DNA of 64,000 bases. Source: SKVR01 sp046291875. GTDB taxonomy: Bacteria; Bacteroidota; Bacteroidia; Bacteroidales; UBA7960. Position 1 is the first letter of the stretch, and each line of letters opens with the position of its first letter. The position numbers were made by a program, and so were the translations under genes. The notes below the pieces were generated by a model. The model worked only from the letters and a program-made list of their open reading frames with translations. It was not told where the DNA came from and ran no database searches. Of this stretch, positions 25,988 to 33,927 are shown in pieces. The stretch lies in assembly GCA_046291875.1 (NCBI GenBank), contig JBKBSF010000004.1, forward strand, positions 124,001-188,000. The letters run 5' to 3'.

Positions 25988-28132
25988 ATGAGAAAAATCA
26001 AAGTAGGAATTGACGTTGGAGGCACCTTTACCCATGCTGTGGCAGTGAACATTGCCGATTTTTCCATTATCGGAAAATCATGCGTACCCACATCCCATGG
26101 CTCAAAGCAGGGGGTTGCTGAAGGAGTGGTATCGTCCATGCTTCAACTGATCAGAGAAAACAACATACATCCTGAGGAAGTTATTCTGATAGCCCATTCC
26201 ACCACACAAGCCACCAATGCCCTGCTCGAAGGGGATGTGGCCAAGGTGGGAGTAATCGCATTTGGCAAGGGGCTCGAAGGCGCCATGGCCCGCAGACAGG
26301 CATTCCTGAACGACATTCTGCTTGCTCCCGGCAAGGTTCTCCCCATTGCCTTCCGTTACCTAAACACAGCCGCTGAAGTAACCGCCGCGCAGATCCGCGA
26401 AACCATTGCACAACTGCAGTCGGAAGGAGCACAGGTAGTTGTAGGCACCGAAGCTTTTGGCCCCGACGACAACCGGCATGAAAAGCTGGTGCTTGAAGTG
26501 GCAGAAGAGATGGGCCTGATGGCCACTGCAGCCTGCGACCTCAGTCAGCTGTACGGCATAAAGGTACGCACCCGTACCGCAATTGTAAATGCCAGCATGA
26601 TGCCCAAGATGATAGAAACAGCCAACCTCACCGAGGAAGCTGTACGCGAAAGTGGCATCAAAGCTCCGCTTATGGTGATGCGCTCAGATGGCGGCATTAT
26701 GGATATCACCGAAATGCGCAAACGCCCCATCCTTACCATGCTCTCCGGACCCGCTGCCGGCGTGGCGGCAGCTCTGATGTATGCTCGTATCTCCGACGGG
26801 ATATTTGTGGAAGTGGGAGGTACCTCTACCGATATTTCTGTTATCAAAAACGGGATGCCGCAGGTTAAAACCGCCCAGATTGGCAACAACCGCCTTAGCG
26901 TAAAAACCATCGATGTACGCACCATTGGGGTGGCTGGAGGTTCTGTGCCCCGAATCGACAAAAACCGCGTGATTGATGTAGGACCCCGCAGTGCTCACAT
27001 TGCCAACCTCTCCTACTCTGCCTATGCAGAAAACGACGACTTCTCAGACATTGAACTGGAAACCATTTGCCCCAAAAAGGGCGATCCGGCTGACTATCTC
27101 AAAATAAAACGCAAAGATGGCAATTACACCATCACCCCCAGTGCTGCCTCTTACTACCTGGGATTGGTAAAGGAAACCGGACACGGCGAAGCAAACCTCA
27201 GTGCCGTAAAGAATGCCATGGAAAGTGTGGCTGCCAAAATGAAAACCACCGCCAAAGAACTGGCCGAGAGTATCCTGGATAACACCTCAAAGAAGGTAGA
27301 CAAGGTAATTCGCTCCCTGGTACGCGAATACAAACTCGACCGCGATTTTGTGGTGATCTACGGAGGGGGTGGTGGAGCCAGTGCCATTGTGCCCCATGCC
27401 GCACAGTACATGCAGATGAAACATGATATCGCCCCCGATGCTGAGGTAATCTCAGCCATTGGTGCTGCCATGGGTATGATTCGCGACACGGTAGAGAAGA
27501 GCATTTTCAACCCCACCGAAAACGACATCATCAAAATAAGACAGCAGGCCTCGGAGTCGGTGATCAAAATGGGGGCACGCCCCGAAACGGTGGAAGTACA
27601 GGTAGAAATTGACAATGCCAACAAAAAGGTAATTGCCATTGCTACCGGCTCAAGCGATCTGGCCACCCGCGACAAAAGCGGCGATCTCAGCCAGGAGGAG
27701 CTCCACGCGATTGTGGGTCAGGCTCTCAAAGCATCCAACGGCAAAATCAAAACCTACGGGCAAACCAACCTGCTTTCGGTGGTAGGCTTTCGCAAAACGG
27801 TAAATCACTTCTTTGGATTGATGAAAGAGACCAGGCAGCCTGTGGTGATCATCTCCCAGGATGGTACTATTAAAAGAAAATTCGACAATGTAACCCTGCA
27901 AACCTGCACCGTTGCCCAGGTTAAGCCCCATATCAGTCAACTGATAGAGGAGCTGCGCTCTTATGGCGACGGAGGCGAGCTCATGCCCGATGTCTATGTT
28001 GTAGTATCGGGCAAGATCGTCGACATGTCGGGTCTTATTGAACTCTCACAGATCCTCTCGCTGGTAGAATACGACCTGAAGGATCTGGACCAGGAAGAAC
28101 AAGCCATTGTATTGGCAGTTAAAAAAAGATAA
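25988..28132 (+). CDS. HyuA-like hydantoinase/oxoprolinase family ATPase, without a HyuB partner
   Basis: Actin-fold (ASKHA) ATPase of the hydantoinase A/N-methylhydantoinase family. The N-terminus KVGIDVGGTFTHAVAV is the phosphate-binding loop (usually GTFTD; His replaces Asp here), MLSGPAAGV and FVEVGGTSTDISVI are further nucleotide motifs, and VIYGGGGGASAIVPHAA closes the fold. Known members open lactam or imide rings with ATP, normally with a HyuB chain. No HyuB gene is in the window and the C-terminus extends past residue 560 with a segment I do not recognise. It starts 12 nt after the permease gene. Cytoplasmic. A role in opening a cyclic amide of the imported compound is inference. Confidence 0.82.
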   Translation: MRKIKVGIDVGGTFTHAVAVNIADFSIIGKSCVPTSHGSKQGVAEGVVSSMLQLIRENNIHPEEVILIAHSTTQATNALLEGDVAKVGVIAFGKGLEGAMARRQAFLNDILLAPGKVLPIAFRYLNTAAEVTAAQIRETIAQLQSEGAQVVVGTEAFGPDDNRHEKLVLEVAEEMGLMATAACDLSQLYGIKVRTRTAIVNASMMPKMIETANLTEEAVRESGIKAPLMVMRSDGGIMDITEMRKRPILTMLSGPAAGVAAALMYARISDGIFVEVGGTSTDISVIKNGMPQVKTAQIGNNRLSVKTIDVRTIGVAGGSVPRIDKNRVIDVGPRSAHIANLSYSAYAENDDFSDIELETICPKKGDPADYLKIKRKDGNYTITPSAASYYLGLVKETGHGEANLSAVKNAMESVAAKMKTTAKELAESILDNTSKKVDKVIRSLVREYKLDRDFVVIYGGGGGASAIVPHAAQYMQMKHDIAPDAEVISAIGAAMGMIRDTVEKSIFNPTENDIIKIRQQASESVIKMGARPETVEVQVEIDNANKKVIAIATGSSDLATRDKSGDLSQEELHAIVGQALKASNGKIKTYGQTNLLSVVGFRKTVNHFFGLMKETRQPVVIISQDGTIKRKFDNVTLQTCTVAQVKPHISQLIEELRSYGDGGELMPDVYVVVSGKIVDMSGLIELSQILSLVEYDLKDLDQEEQAIVLAVKKR

Positions 28133-28136
28133 TTCT

Positions 28137-28847
28137 ATGGACAAATATTTCGATCATATCATTTGGGGGCCCTCCCTGGAAGGGATCAAAAAGGCCATTG
28201 AGCTGAAAAACCAGGGGAAGAAAATCCTGCTGGCAGGCAAATTTGGTTTTCCGGGAGGAAAGGCTTCAGAAGCACTTGCATCCTTATTTTCATTAAGTTC
28301 TTTTGAGGATAATGGAGTGCTGGAAGATTTTTTGCACCAGGTAGAAGAACTTAAATACGGTGTTCTTTTTCGCAACAGCCAATGGGTGCTCCTACACCCT
28401 GAAGCCGTAAAGAGGGTCTGCTGGCAATTGATCAACGACAACAATATTCCGGTGCTTTTTCACATCATCCCACTGGAGATCAGGAAAAACAAAACCATGG
28501 AGCTGGAGGCCTTTGGCAGAGAGGGCCGTGTGGTCCTTACGGCCGATGAGATCCTCGACTGCTCCGATGATCGTTTGCTCAATAACCTGGCAGGCACCCC
28601 TGCCAACCGAGATGTGGTGATCAACAGCTTTTTCTCCGATCCCATACCCGCCGAGTTTCCGGGGTTCAACATCACCCGCCGGCTGGAAACACCCATTGGG
28701 CAGTTTATTTCAATGGTAATAAAAAATGTAGCACCCGATCAGATAGAAACAACCTTCAACCGCGAGCTCGATCGCCTTTCCAGGGAGTCCTGGAAAAAAC
28801 ACCAGGCACGAATCCTTATGGTGCCGGTGTATCCGGAGGTAAAATAG
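28137..28847 (+). CDS. Degenerate FAD-dependent oxidoreductase-like protein (Rossmann motif lost)
   Basis: 236 residues from ATG 28137, four bases after the HyuA-like stop. Its N-terminus FDHIIWGPSLEGIKKAIEL aligns with the intact oxidoreductase at 29586 (YDIIVAGAGIAGISAAVKA), but GxGxxG has become GPSLEG, and the acidic residue at the end of the second strand (LLIEH) is lost (LLAGK). The following FPGG matches FLGG. The protein stops at about half the length of its relative. It has no frameshift or stop and is kept in a tight operon, so it is probably an expressed non-FAD subunit or pseudoenzyme rather than a decaying gene. Confidence 0.7.
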   Translation: MDKYFDHIIWGPSLEGIKKAIELKNQGKKILLAGKFGFPGGKASEALASLFSLSSFEDNGVLEDFLHQVEELKYGVLFRNSQWVLLHPEAVKRVCWQLINDNNIPVLFHIIPLEIRKNKTMELEAFGREGRVVLTADEILDCSDDRLLNNLAGTPANRDVVINSFFSDPIPAEFPGFNITRRLETPIGQFISMVIKNVAPDQIETTFNRELDRLSRESWKKHQARILMVPVYPEVK

Positions 28848-28874
28848 ACGGAAGAGGGCCTTCGGTCTTCCGTC
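28847..28874. repeat. Inverted repeat at the end of the FAD-like gene
   Basis: GACGGAAGA (28847-28855), 10-nt loop, TCTTCCGTC (28866-28874), starting in the stop codon, followed by two more tandem TTCCGTC units. It is related in style to the TTCGGACTTCCGAC repeats further on. Confidence 0.6.
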
Positions 28875-28906
28875 TTCCGTCTTCCGTCCTCATAAACCAC
28901 AAAAAA

Positions 28907-29602
28907 ATGAACATGAACTCAATACTCCTCAAAATCCAAAACGGCCTTATCGTTTCCTGCCAGGCAGAGGGAGATTCGCCGTTCAACAACCCGGACGATG
29001 TAGCCAAGTTTGCTGTTTGTGCGCAAATGGGCGGAGCAGTGGCCATTCGTACAGAGGGGTTCGAAAAAGCCGTGGCCATTCGGAAAAGGGTTGATCTGCC
29101 TCTGATCGGGCTGATAAAATCGGAGTTCGAAGATGGCTATGTGCGGATAACAGGCAGCGAAGCAGATGTGAAAAAGATTATGGAGGCAGGTTGTGATATG
29201 GTAGCCATCGACGGCACTTTCCGGTTGCGCGAAGGCATGAGTGGACCCGAGTTTATAAAACACATACGCAAGCATTACCCCATACCCATTATGGCCGATA
29301 TTGCCACTTTCGAAGAAGGCATAGCCTGTGCAGAGGCCGGGGCTCATTGCTTATCTACTACATTGAGTGGCTACACTCCCGAAACAGCAAACTCTGACAC
29401 CAACCTGCCAGACCTTTTGCTGCTGAGAAGGTTGGCCGACAGGTTTACAAACACCCTGCCCATTATCGCCGAGGGGCGTTTCAACACCCCGGAAATGGCA
29501 AGATTAGCTTTAGAAACAGGTGCCTGGGCGGTGGTTACCGGCACTGCCATAACCCGCCCCCAGATCATCACAAAATGGTTTTACGATGCGATTAAAAAAT
29601 GA
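28907..29602 (+). CDS. nanE: N-acetylmannosamine-6-phosphate 2-epimerase-like protein
   Basis: TIM-barrel protein of 231 aa, the NanE length. Family marks are GLIVSCQAEGDSPFN near the N-terminus, GGAVAIRTEG, LIGLIKSEFEDGYVRIT with the catalytic lysine, MVAIDGTFR, and the phosphate-binding end VVTGTAITRPQ. NanE converts ManNAc-6-P to GlcNAc-6-P in the cytoplasm. No sialic acid lyase (NanA) or NagA/NagB is in the window, so ManNAc or another 2-acetamido sugar from the imported glycan is a better guess than sialic acid. The end overlaps the next start by 17 nt. Confidence 0.85.
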   Translation: MNMNSILLKIQNGLIVSCQAEGDSPFNNPDDVAKFAVCAQMGGAVAIRTEGFEKAVAIRKRVDLPLIGLIKSEFEDGYVRITGSEADVKKIMEAGCDMVAIDGTFRLREGMSGPEFIKHIRKHYPIPIMADIATFEEGIACAEAGAHCLSTTLSGYTPETANSDTNLPDLLLLRRLADRFTNTLPIIAEGRFNTPEMARLALETGAWAVVTGTAITRPQIITKWFYDAIKK

Positions 29603-30890
29603 ATATGATATTATTGTAGCCGGAGCCGGCATTGCCGGGATATCTGCCGCTGTAAAAGCCGGAAGCCTGGGCTGTTCGGTGCTGCTTATCGAACATTACC
29701 CTTTCCTGGGAGGAATGTCTTCCGCAGGAATGGTCTCTCCCTTCATGAAATCCATTACCGGCGATAAAGAGCTGGTGAAAGGGATTTACAAGGATGTGGA
29801 GCTGGGCATGCGCGAAATGGGGGGTATGATAGACAATGGGTTCTACTCATGGGCATTCCGCTCAACCGCCAACCAGTTGCTGCTTGAAAACAAGGTAGAA
29901 GTGGCATACAACACCGATGTAATTGGCGTGGAAAGCCATCAGGGCAGGATCACCTCCCTGCAGGTTGCTACACCCCACGGCATATCCAGACTCTATGCCA
30001 GGCACTTTATCGACACCTCGGGCGATGCACAACTGGTTGCCCTGGGGGACTTCCCCTGGGAAAAGGGCGATGAAAAAACCGGTAAGTTGCAAGCCCTCAC
30101 TCTGTTCTTCCGCATGGGTGGCATCGATGTGCAGAAAACTGCTCAGTACAGCATCCAGCATAAGGATGAGTTTCTCCCCTGGATGGATTTTAAATACGAC
30201 TTCTCCCGGATCATTTCCATTGCTGGTTACAAGGGATTGATTAAAAAGGCAAAACAACAGGGCCGTTTCCCCGAAGATGTTGACTATGTGTTTTTCACTA
30301 CCCTCCCCTCCTCCGGCGAAGGTGCTTTCAACACCACCAACATCCTGGGCATCGATCCCTCTTCTTCCGATGCACTCACCGAAGCCGAACGCGAAGGGCA
30401 CCGGCAGGTAGCGCAGATTGTGGACTTCCTCAACCAGGATGTAACAGGCTTTGAAACCGCATACCTTATCGACACTGCCGTGCAGGTGGGGGTGCGCGAA
30501 ACCCGCCGAGCGGTTGCTCAATACATGATGACCGGTGATGACATACTGAAAGCAGCAAAGTTTGACGACGTGGTGGCCAGAGGTTGCTATGGTGTAGACA
30601 TCCACGGGCAAAAAGGAGAAGAGAGCCGTATGGACGAGCTGGAAGAAGGAGCCTGGTACGATATTCCTTTGCGCTCGTTGCGGGTAAAAGATGCCGACAA
30701 CCTGATGGTGGCCGGCCGTTGCATCGGCGCCACACGCGAAGGCCATGCAGCCCTGCGCATACAACCCACCGCTGCCGCAACCGGCGAAGCCTGCGGCGCC
30801 ACCGCTGCACTGGCTGTAAAACTGGGCGTAACACTGGATGAGGTGCCCTATGAGAAAATTAGAGAGGAGTTGATTTATAATATTGATTGA
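29586..30890 (+). CDS. FAD-dependent oxidoreductase (PF12831-type)
   Basis: Complete dinucleotide fold: IIVAGAGIAGISAAVKAG (GxGxxG), acidic strand end LLIEHYPFLGG, and the C-terminal FAD contact DNLMVAGRCIGATREGHAALR. Proteins of this family appear often in polysaccharide utilisation regions of Bacteroidota, with unknown substrates. It has no signal peptide and is expected to be cytoplasmic. The 5' end overlaps nanE by 17 nt, indicating translational coupling. It may oxidise a sugar hydroxyl or the imported acid; the partial paralogue at 28137 could be its partner. Confidence 0.82.
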   Translation: MRLKNEYDIIVAGAGIAGISAAVKAGSLGCSVLLIEHYPFLGGMSSAGMVSPFMKSITGDKELVKGIYKDVELGMREMGGMIDNGFYSWAFRSTANQLLLENKVEVAYNTDVIGVESHQGRITSLQVATPHGISRLYARHFIDTSGDAQLVALGDFPWEKGDEKTGKLQALTLFFRMGGIDVQKTAQYSIQHKDEFLPWMDFKYDFSRIISIAGYKGLIKKAKQQGRFPEDVDYVFFTTLPSSGEGAFNTTNILGIDPSSSDALTEAEREGHRQVAQIVDFLNQDVTGFETAYLIDTAVQVGVRETRRAVAQYMMTGDDILKAAKFDDVVARGCYGVDIHGQKGEESRMDELEEGAWYDIPLRSLRVKDADNLMVAGRCIGATREGHAALRIQPTAAATGEACGATAALAVKLGVTLDEVPYEKIREELIYNID

Positions 30891-30950
30891 GGGGAAGAAT
30901 AAGGTTGAGGTTGAGATGGAGATTTCCCAAGAACACATAACCTTTTCACC

Positions 30951-30984
30951 TTGCGCTCTTTGCGAAAATCTTAGCGACTTTGCG
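30951..30984. repeat. Degenerate TTTGCG repeat tract
   Basis: TTGCG, TTTGCG, TTAGCG and TTTGCG occur at 8-12-nt intervals in the 104-nt gap before the phosphohexomutase gene. A shorter related tract (TGTGCG, TTTGCAG) is in the next gap (about 32435-32457). Similar tracts are common between genes in Bacteroidota. Confidence 0.5.
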
Positions 30985-30994
30985 GTTATAAAAC

Positions 30995-32407
30995 ATGGAA
31001 AAAAAGAAAATCATATTCGGCACCGATGGCTGGCGCGGCCTGCTGGGAGAGGAGCTCAACGACCTCAACATACAGCGTGTGGCACAGGCCTTCGCTGATT
31101 ATATGCGACTAAAAAGCAAGCACAACCGGGTGGTGGTAGGCTATGACGGACGAGAGCAATCCGACCATTTTGCCCGGCTGTTCTCCGAAGTGCTGCGGGG
31201 CAACCGCATCGACGTAATACTGGCCGACAGGGTGGTTCCCACCCCAGTGGTTTCCTTTACCTGCATACAGCGGCAGTGCGACGCCGGAGTAATGATTACC
31301 GCATCGCACAACCCGCCTGCATACAATGGCATCAAATTCAAAGCCTCCAACGGCAGCCCTTTTGCCACCGAAGAAACCGCACTGGTAGAATCACTCATCG
31401 ACCATTCTCTCCCCTCCTTCGACGAAAAAGGGATTGAGGAAACCGACCTTACTACTCCCTATCTGGCGCATATGGAGAAACTTATCGATTTCAAAGCCAT
31501 TGCTGCATCGGTTATTCGTCCGGCCATCGACTCCATGGCCGGAGCCGGCGGCACATTGCTTGAAGGCCTGCTGGCCAAACATGGCATTGCATCGCAAACC
31601 CTCTTCGGAATACCCCAAACCGATTTTGCCGGCCGGCTGGCCGAACCGGTAGAGCGCAACCTGCAACCTTTGTCTGAACTGCTCAAAGGGGGAGGCTTCT
31701 CACTGGGGCTGGCTACCGATGGCGATGCCGACCGCCTGGGCGTTATGACCGACAGCGGCAAGTGGATGAATGTGCAGGAAACCATCCTTTACCTGGCCCA
31801 GTATTACAAAGGCCAGCGAAAGGTGCAGGGGCCCCTGGTGAAAACCGCCAGCGTAACCGACCGGATGCTGCAGCTTTTTCCCGGAGAAGAGGTAGCCGAT
31901 GTACAGGTGGGCTTCAAGTATGTTGCAGAGGCCATGCTGGAAAAAAACGCTGCCTTCGGTGCAGAAGAGTCCGGCGGGTTTGGTTTCCGTGAGCATCTGC
32001 CCGAACGCGATGGTATCTTCTCCGCACTTGTTTTCATGGAAATGCTTGCCCTGTCGGGCTACAGCAGTCTGGAGCAATTCATGTATGAAAAGCGTAAAGA
32101 GCTTGGGAACATCTGCTACAGCCGCATTGACGCCGAAAACGACAGCCCCGCCCGGCACCAGGTATTGCCCGCACTAGCCGAAAACCCTCCTGCACAGCTG
32201 GCAGGATATCCCGTTACCAGCATACTTACCTACACCAGCAGCAGAGGCCTTATCAATGGACTGAAACTCCGGCTGAAGGGGCAGCCCCGCTGGCTCCTGC
32301 TCAGGGTTTCAGAAACAGAACCCATTGTTCGCATCTATGCCGAAGCCGAAACAGACGAAGAAGTAAATCTGCTGCTCCAGGCCGGAAAGAATTTATTTGA
32401 CAACTAA
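30995..32407 (+). CDS. Phosphohexomutase (phosphoglucomutase/phosphomannomutase family)
   Basis: Alpha-D-phosphohexomutase with all four standard sites: IFGTDGWRG at the N-terminus, the phosphoserine loop ITASHNPPAYNG near residue 105, the Mg2+ loop ATDGDADRLG near residue 242 and the sugar-binding loop EESGGFGF near residue 325. The length (470 aa) is normal. It interconverts hexose 1- and 6-phosphates. Next to a GH94 phosphorylase and NanE it fits conversion of a (2-acetamido)sugar 1-phosphate into the 6-phosphate, as in Vibrio diacetylchitobiose catabolism. Sugar preference cannot be read from the sequence. Confidence 0.88.
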   Translation: MEKKKIIFGTDGWRGLLGEELNDLNIQRVAQAFADYMRLKSKHNRVVVGYDGREQSDHFARLFSEVLRGNRIDVILADRVVPTPVVSFTCIQRQCDAGVMITASHNPPAYNGIKFKASNGSPFATEETALVESLIDHSLPSFDEKGIEETDLTTPYLAHMEKLIDFKAIAASVIRPAIDSMAGAGGTLLEGLLAKHGIASQTLFGIPQTDFAGRLAEPVERNLQPLSELLKGGGFSLGLATDGDADRLGVMTDSGKWMNVQETILYLAQYYKGQRKVQGPLVKTASVTDRMLQLFPGEEVADVQVGFKYVAEAMLEKNAAFGAEESGGFGFREHLPERDGIFSALVFMEMLALSGYSSLEQFMYEKRKELGNICYSRIDAENDSPARHQVLPALAENPPAQLAGYPVTSILTYTSSRGLINGLKLRLKGQPRWLLLRVSETEPIVRIYAEAETDEEVNLLLQAGKNLFDN

Positions 32408-32467
32408 CTCCTAACAAAAAATCAGGCGTATCGGTACCTCTGTGCGCCTTTGCAGTAAAACAAGATT

Positions 32468-33787
32468 ATGATTACGACGAAAGAAACTGCCATTAAAACC
32501 ATTCAATCCCACGCGGGTGAGTTTGCCGAGGTGAAAAACCCCTCCTACATTTACCCGCCTGTGGAATATTATCCACTGGCTGCACCGCTCAAAAAGGTGA
32601 GCCAGCTTAAGGCCGCCCTCATGGATATGGACGGTACTACCACCACCACCGAAGTGCTTTGCATCCATTCGCTGGAGATGATGGTACGCCGTATGAGTGG
32701 CCAGCTTACGCAACAGCAGTGGGAAGGGGTTGACCATCACCTCGACCTGCCCTATATCATTGGCAACAGCACCACCCGCCATGTGGAGTACCTGCTTCAC
32801 AAATACGGAAACATGCTCAGCCATGAATGCATTGCCCGCGAATTTTTGCTGGCAGCCCACTGGACCCTCATCCATGGAATGGACCAGCAACGCCAGGCCG
32901 AAGTTATCCAGAACCTGCGCAAACTCAACCTCAACGGAGTTGCAGCCGAAATTAAAGGGGGCATCCCTTCAGAAGAACTGCTCCGCAGGTATGCTGACAA
33001 AATCCCGGCTCCCGACTTCAACACCATGGTAAGCCTGGGCATTGATATCTATTACGAAACCTATCACCGTATCCTGGCCCTGCTCAAAGAGGGCAAGGCC
33101 GGCCAGGTGCGTCGCCAGGTGTTTGGCCACGACACTTCATCCGAAAACCTCATCTCTCCCATGCCCGGCATACCCGTGCTCATTCCCCTTATCAAGGGAT
33201 GGCTGGGAGAAGAAGCTGGACTGATGGCCGATACTCTCTTTGCCGATTATGAAAAAGCTACCGGCAAAACCCTCGACAGCCAGCGCCGCCAGCAGCTCAG
33301 CCAGTTGCTCACCCGCATGGGGATGCAGTTTGAGAAACAACCTCTGAAGCTGGGCCTGGTTACCTCGTCGATCTTCTATGAAGCCGACATCGTAATCCGG
33401 GAAGTGCTGGCAGTAATGAAGAAGGTAATTGAGAACAGCCCCCTCAGCCCTGAGCGTAAGGAGATGATTCTGAAAGCTTACCAGGACTACCATAACGTAT
33501 ACGATGCCTTCGTAACGGCCACCGACTCCAGTGAGATACGTCTGAAGCCCCACCGCGACCTCTACAGCATAGCCCTGCACAAAACCGGACTGATGCCCGT
33601 AGATTTCGACAAGGTGATAGGTTTTGAGGACAGCCAGAGCGGCACCGTAGCCATCCGCGCCGCCGGCATCGGCTGCTGCATTGCTGTGCCCTTCGCACAG
33701 ACCCTCTCGCACGACCTGAGCGCCGCAACCCACATTCTGCCCGGCGGAGTGCCGGAAGCCATCATTGATTATGAGCTGTTTGTGTAG
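32468..33787 (+). CDS. HAD-superfamily phosphatase/phosphomutase with large cap
   Basis: Haloacid dehalogenase fold: motif I MDMDGTTTTTE (nucleophile and acid aspartates), motif II VTSS, motif III lysine in LKPHRD and motif IV GFEDSQSGTVAIRAAG, the last as in beta-phosphoglucomutase-like HADs. The cap between motifs I and II is unusually long (about 250 residues), which gives 439 aa instead of about 220. The first 50 residues form an extra N-terminal arm. It has no signal peptide and is probably a cytoplasmic sugar phosphatase. It sits between the phosphohexomutase and the GH38-like gene. Confidence 0.8.
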   Translation: MITTKETAIKTIQSHAGEFAEVKNPSYIYPPVEYYPLAAPLKKVSQLKAALMDMDGTTTTTEVLCIHSLEMMVRRMSGQLTQQQWEGVDHHLDLPYIIGNSTTRHVEYLLHKYGNMLSHECIAREFLLAAHWTLIHGMDQQRQAEVIQNLRKLNLNGVAAEIKGGIPSEELLRRYADKIPAPDFNTMVSLGIDIYYETYHRILALLKEGKAGQVRRQVFGHDTSSENLISPMPGIPVLIPLIKGWLGEEAGLMADTLFADYEKATGKTLDSQRRQQLSQLLTRMGMQFEKQPLKLGLVTSSIFYEADIVIREVLAVMKKVIENSPLSPERKEMILKAYQDYHNVYDAFVTATDSSEIRLKPHRDLYSIALHKTGLMPVDFDKVIGFEDSQSGTVAIRAAGIGCCIAVPFAQTLSHDLSAATHILPGGVPEAIIDYELFV

Positions 33788-33793
33788 TAGTTA

Positions 33794-33889
33794 GTCGGAA
33801 GTCCGAAGACCGAAGTCCGAAGTTGGTAGAGTGACTTAGGATAACAATAGATTGCAAGTCCTTCGGACTTCCGACTTCGGACTTCCGAC
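33794..33889. repeat. Long inverted repeat of TTCGGACTTCCGAC units
   Basis: Left arm 33794-33822 and right arm 33861-33889 are 29 nt long and match in 27 positions, with a 38-nt loop. Each arm is two tandem copies of a GTCGGAAGTCCGAAG-like unit. The same unit appears once more at 36821-36848. Confidence 0.85.
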
Positions 33890-33927
33890 CCGATAGTCTT
33901 AAATTACAACCTTAAACGTCTACAAAT

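Noticed and set aside
28907..29602. NanE as evidence of a sialic acid locus
   Set aside because: No sialidase, NanA lyase or sialic acid transporter is present; NanE alone only indicates ManNAc-6-P or a similar sugar.
29862..30938. 358-residue open frame on the minus strand
   Set aside because: It is antisense to the FAD-dependent oxidoreductase and has no start context or domain.
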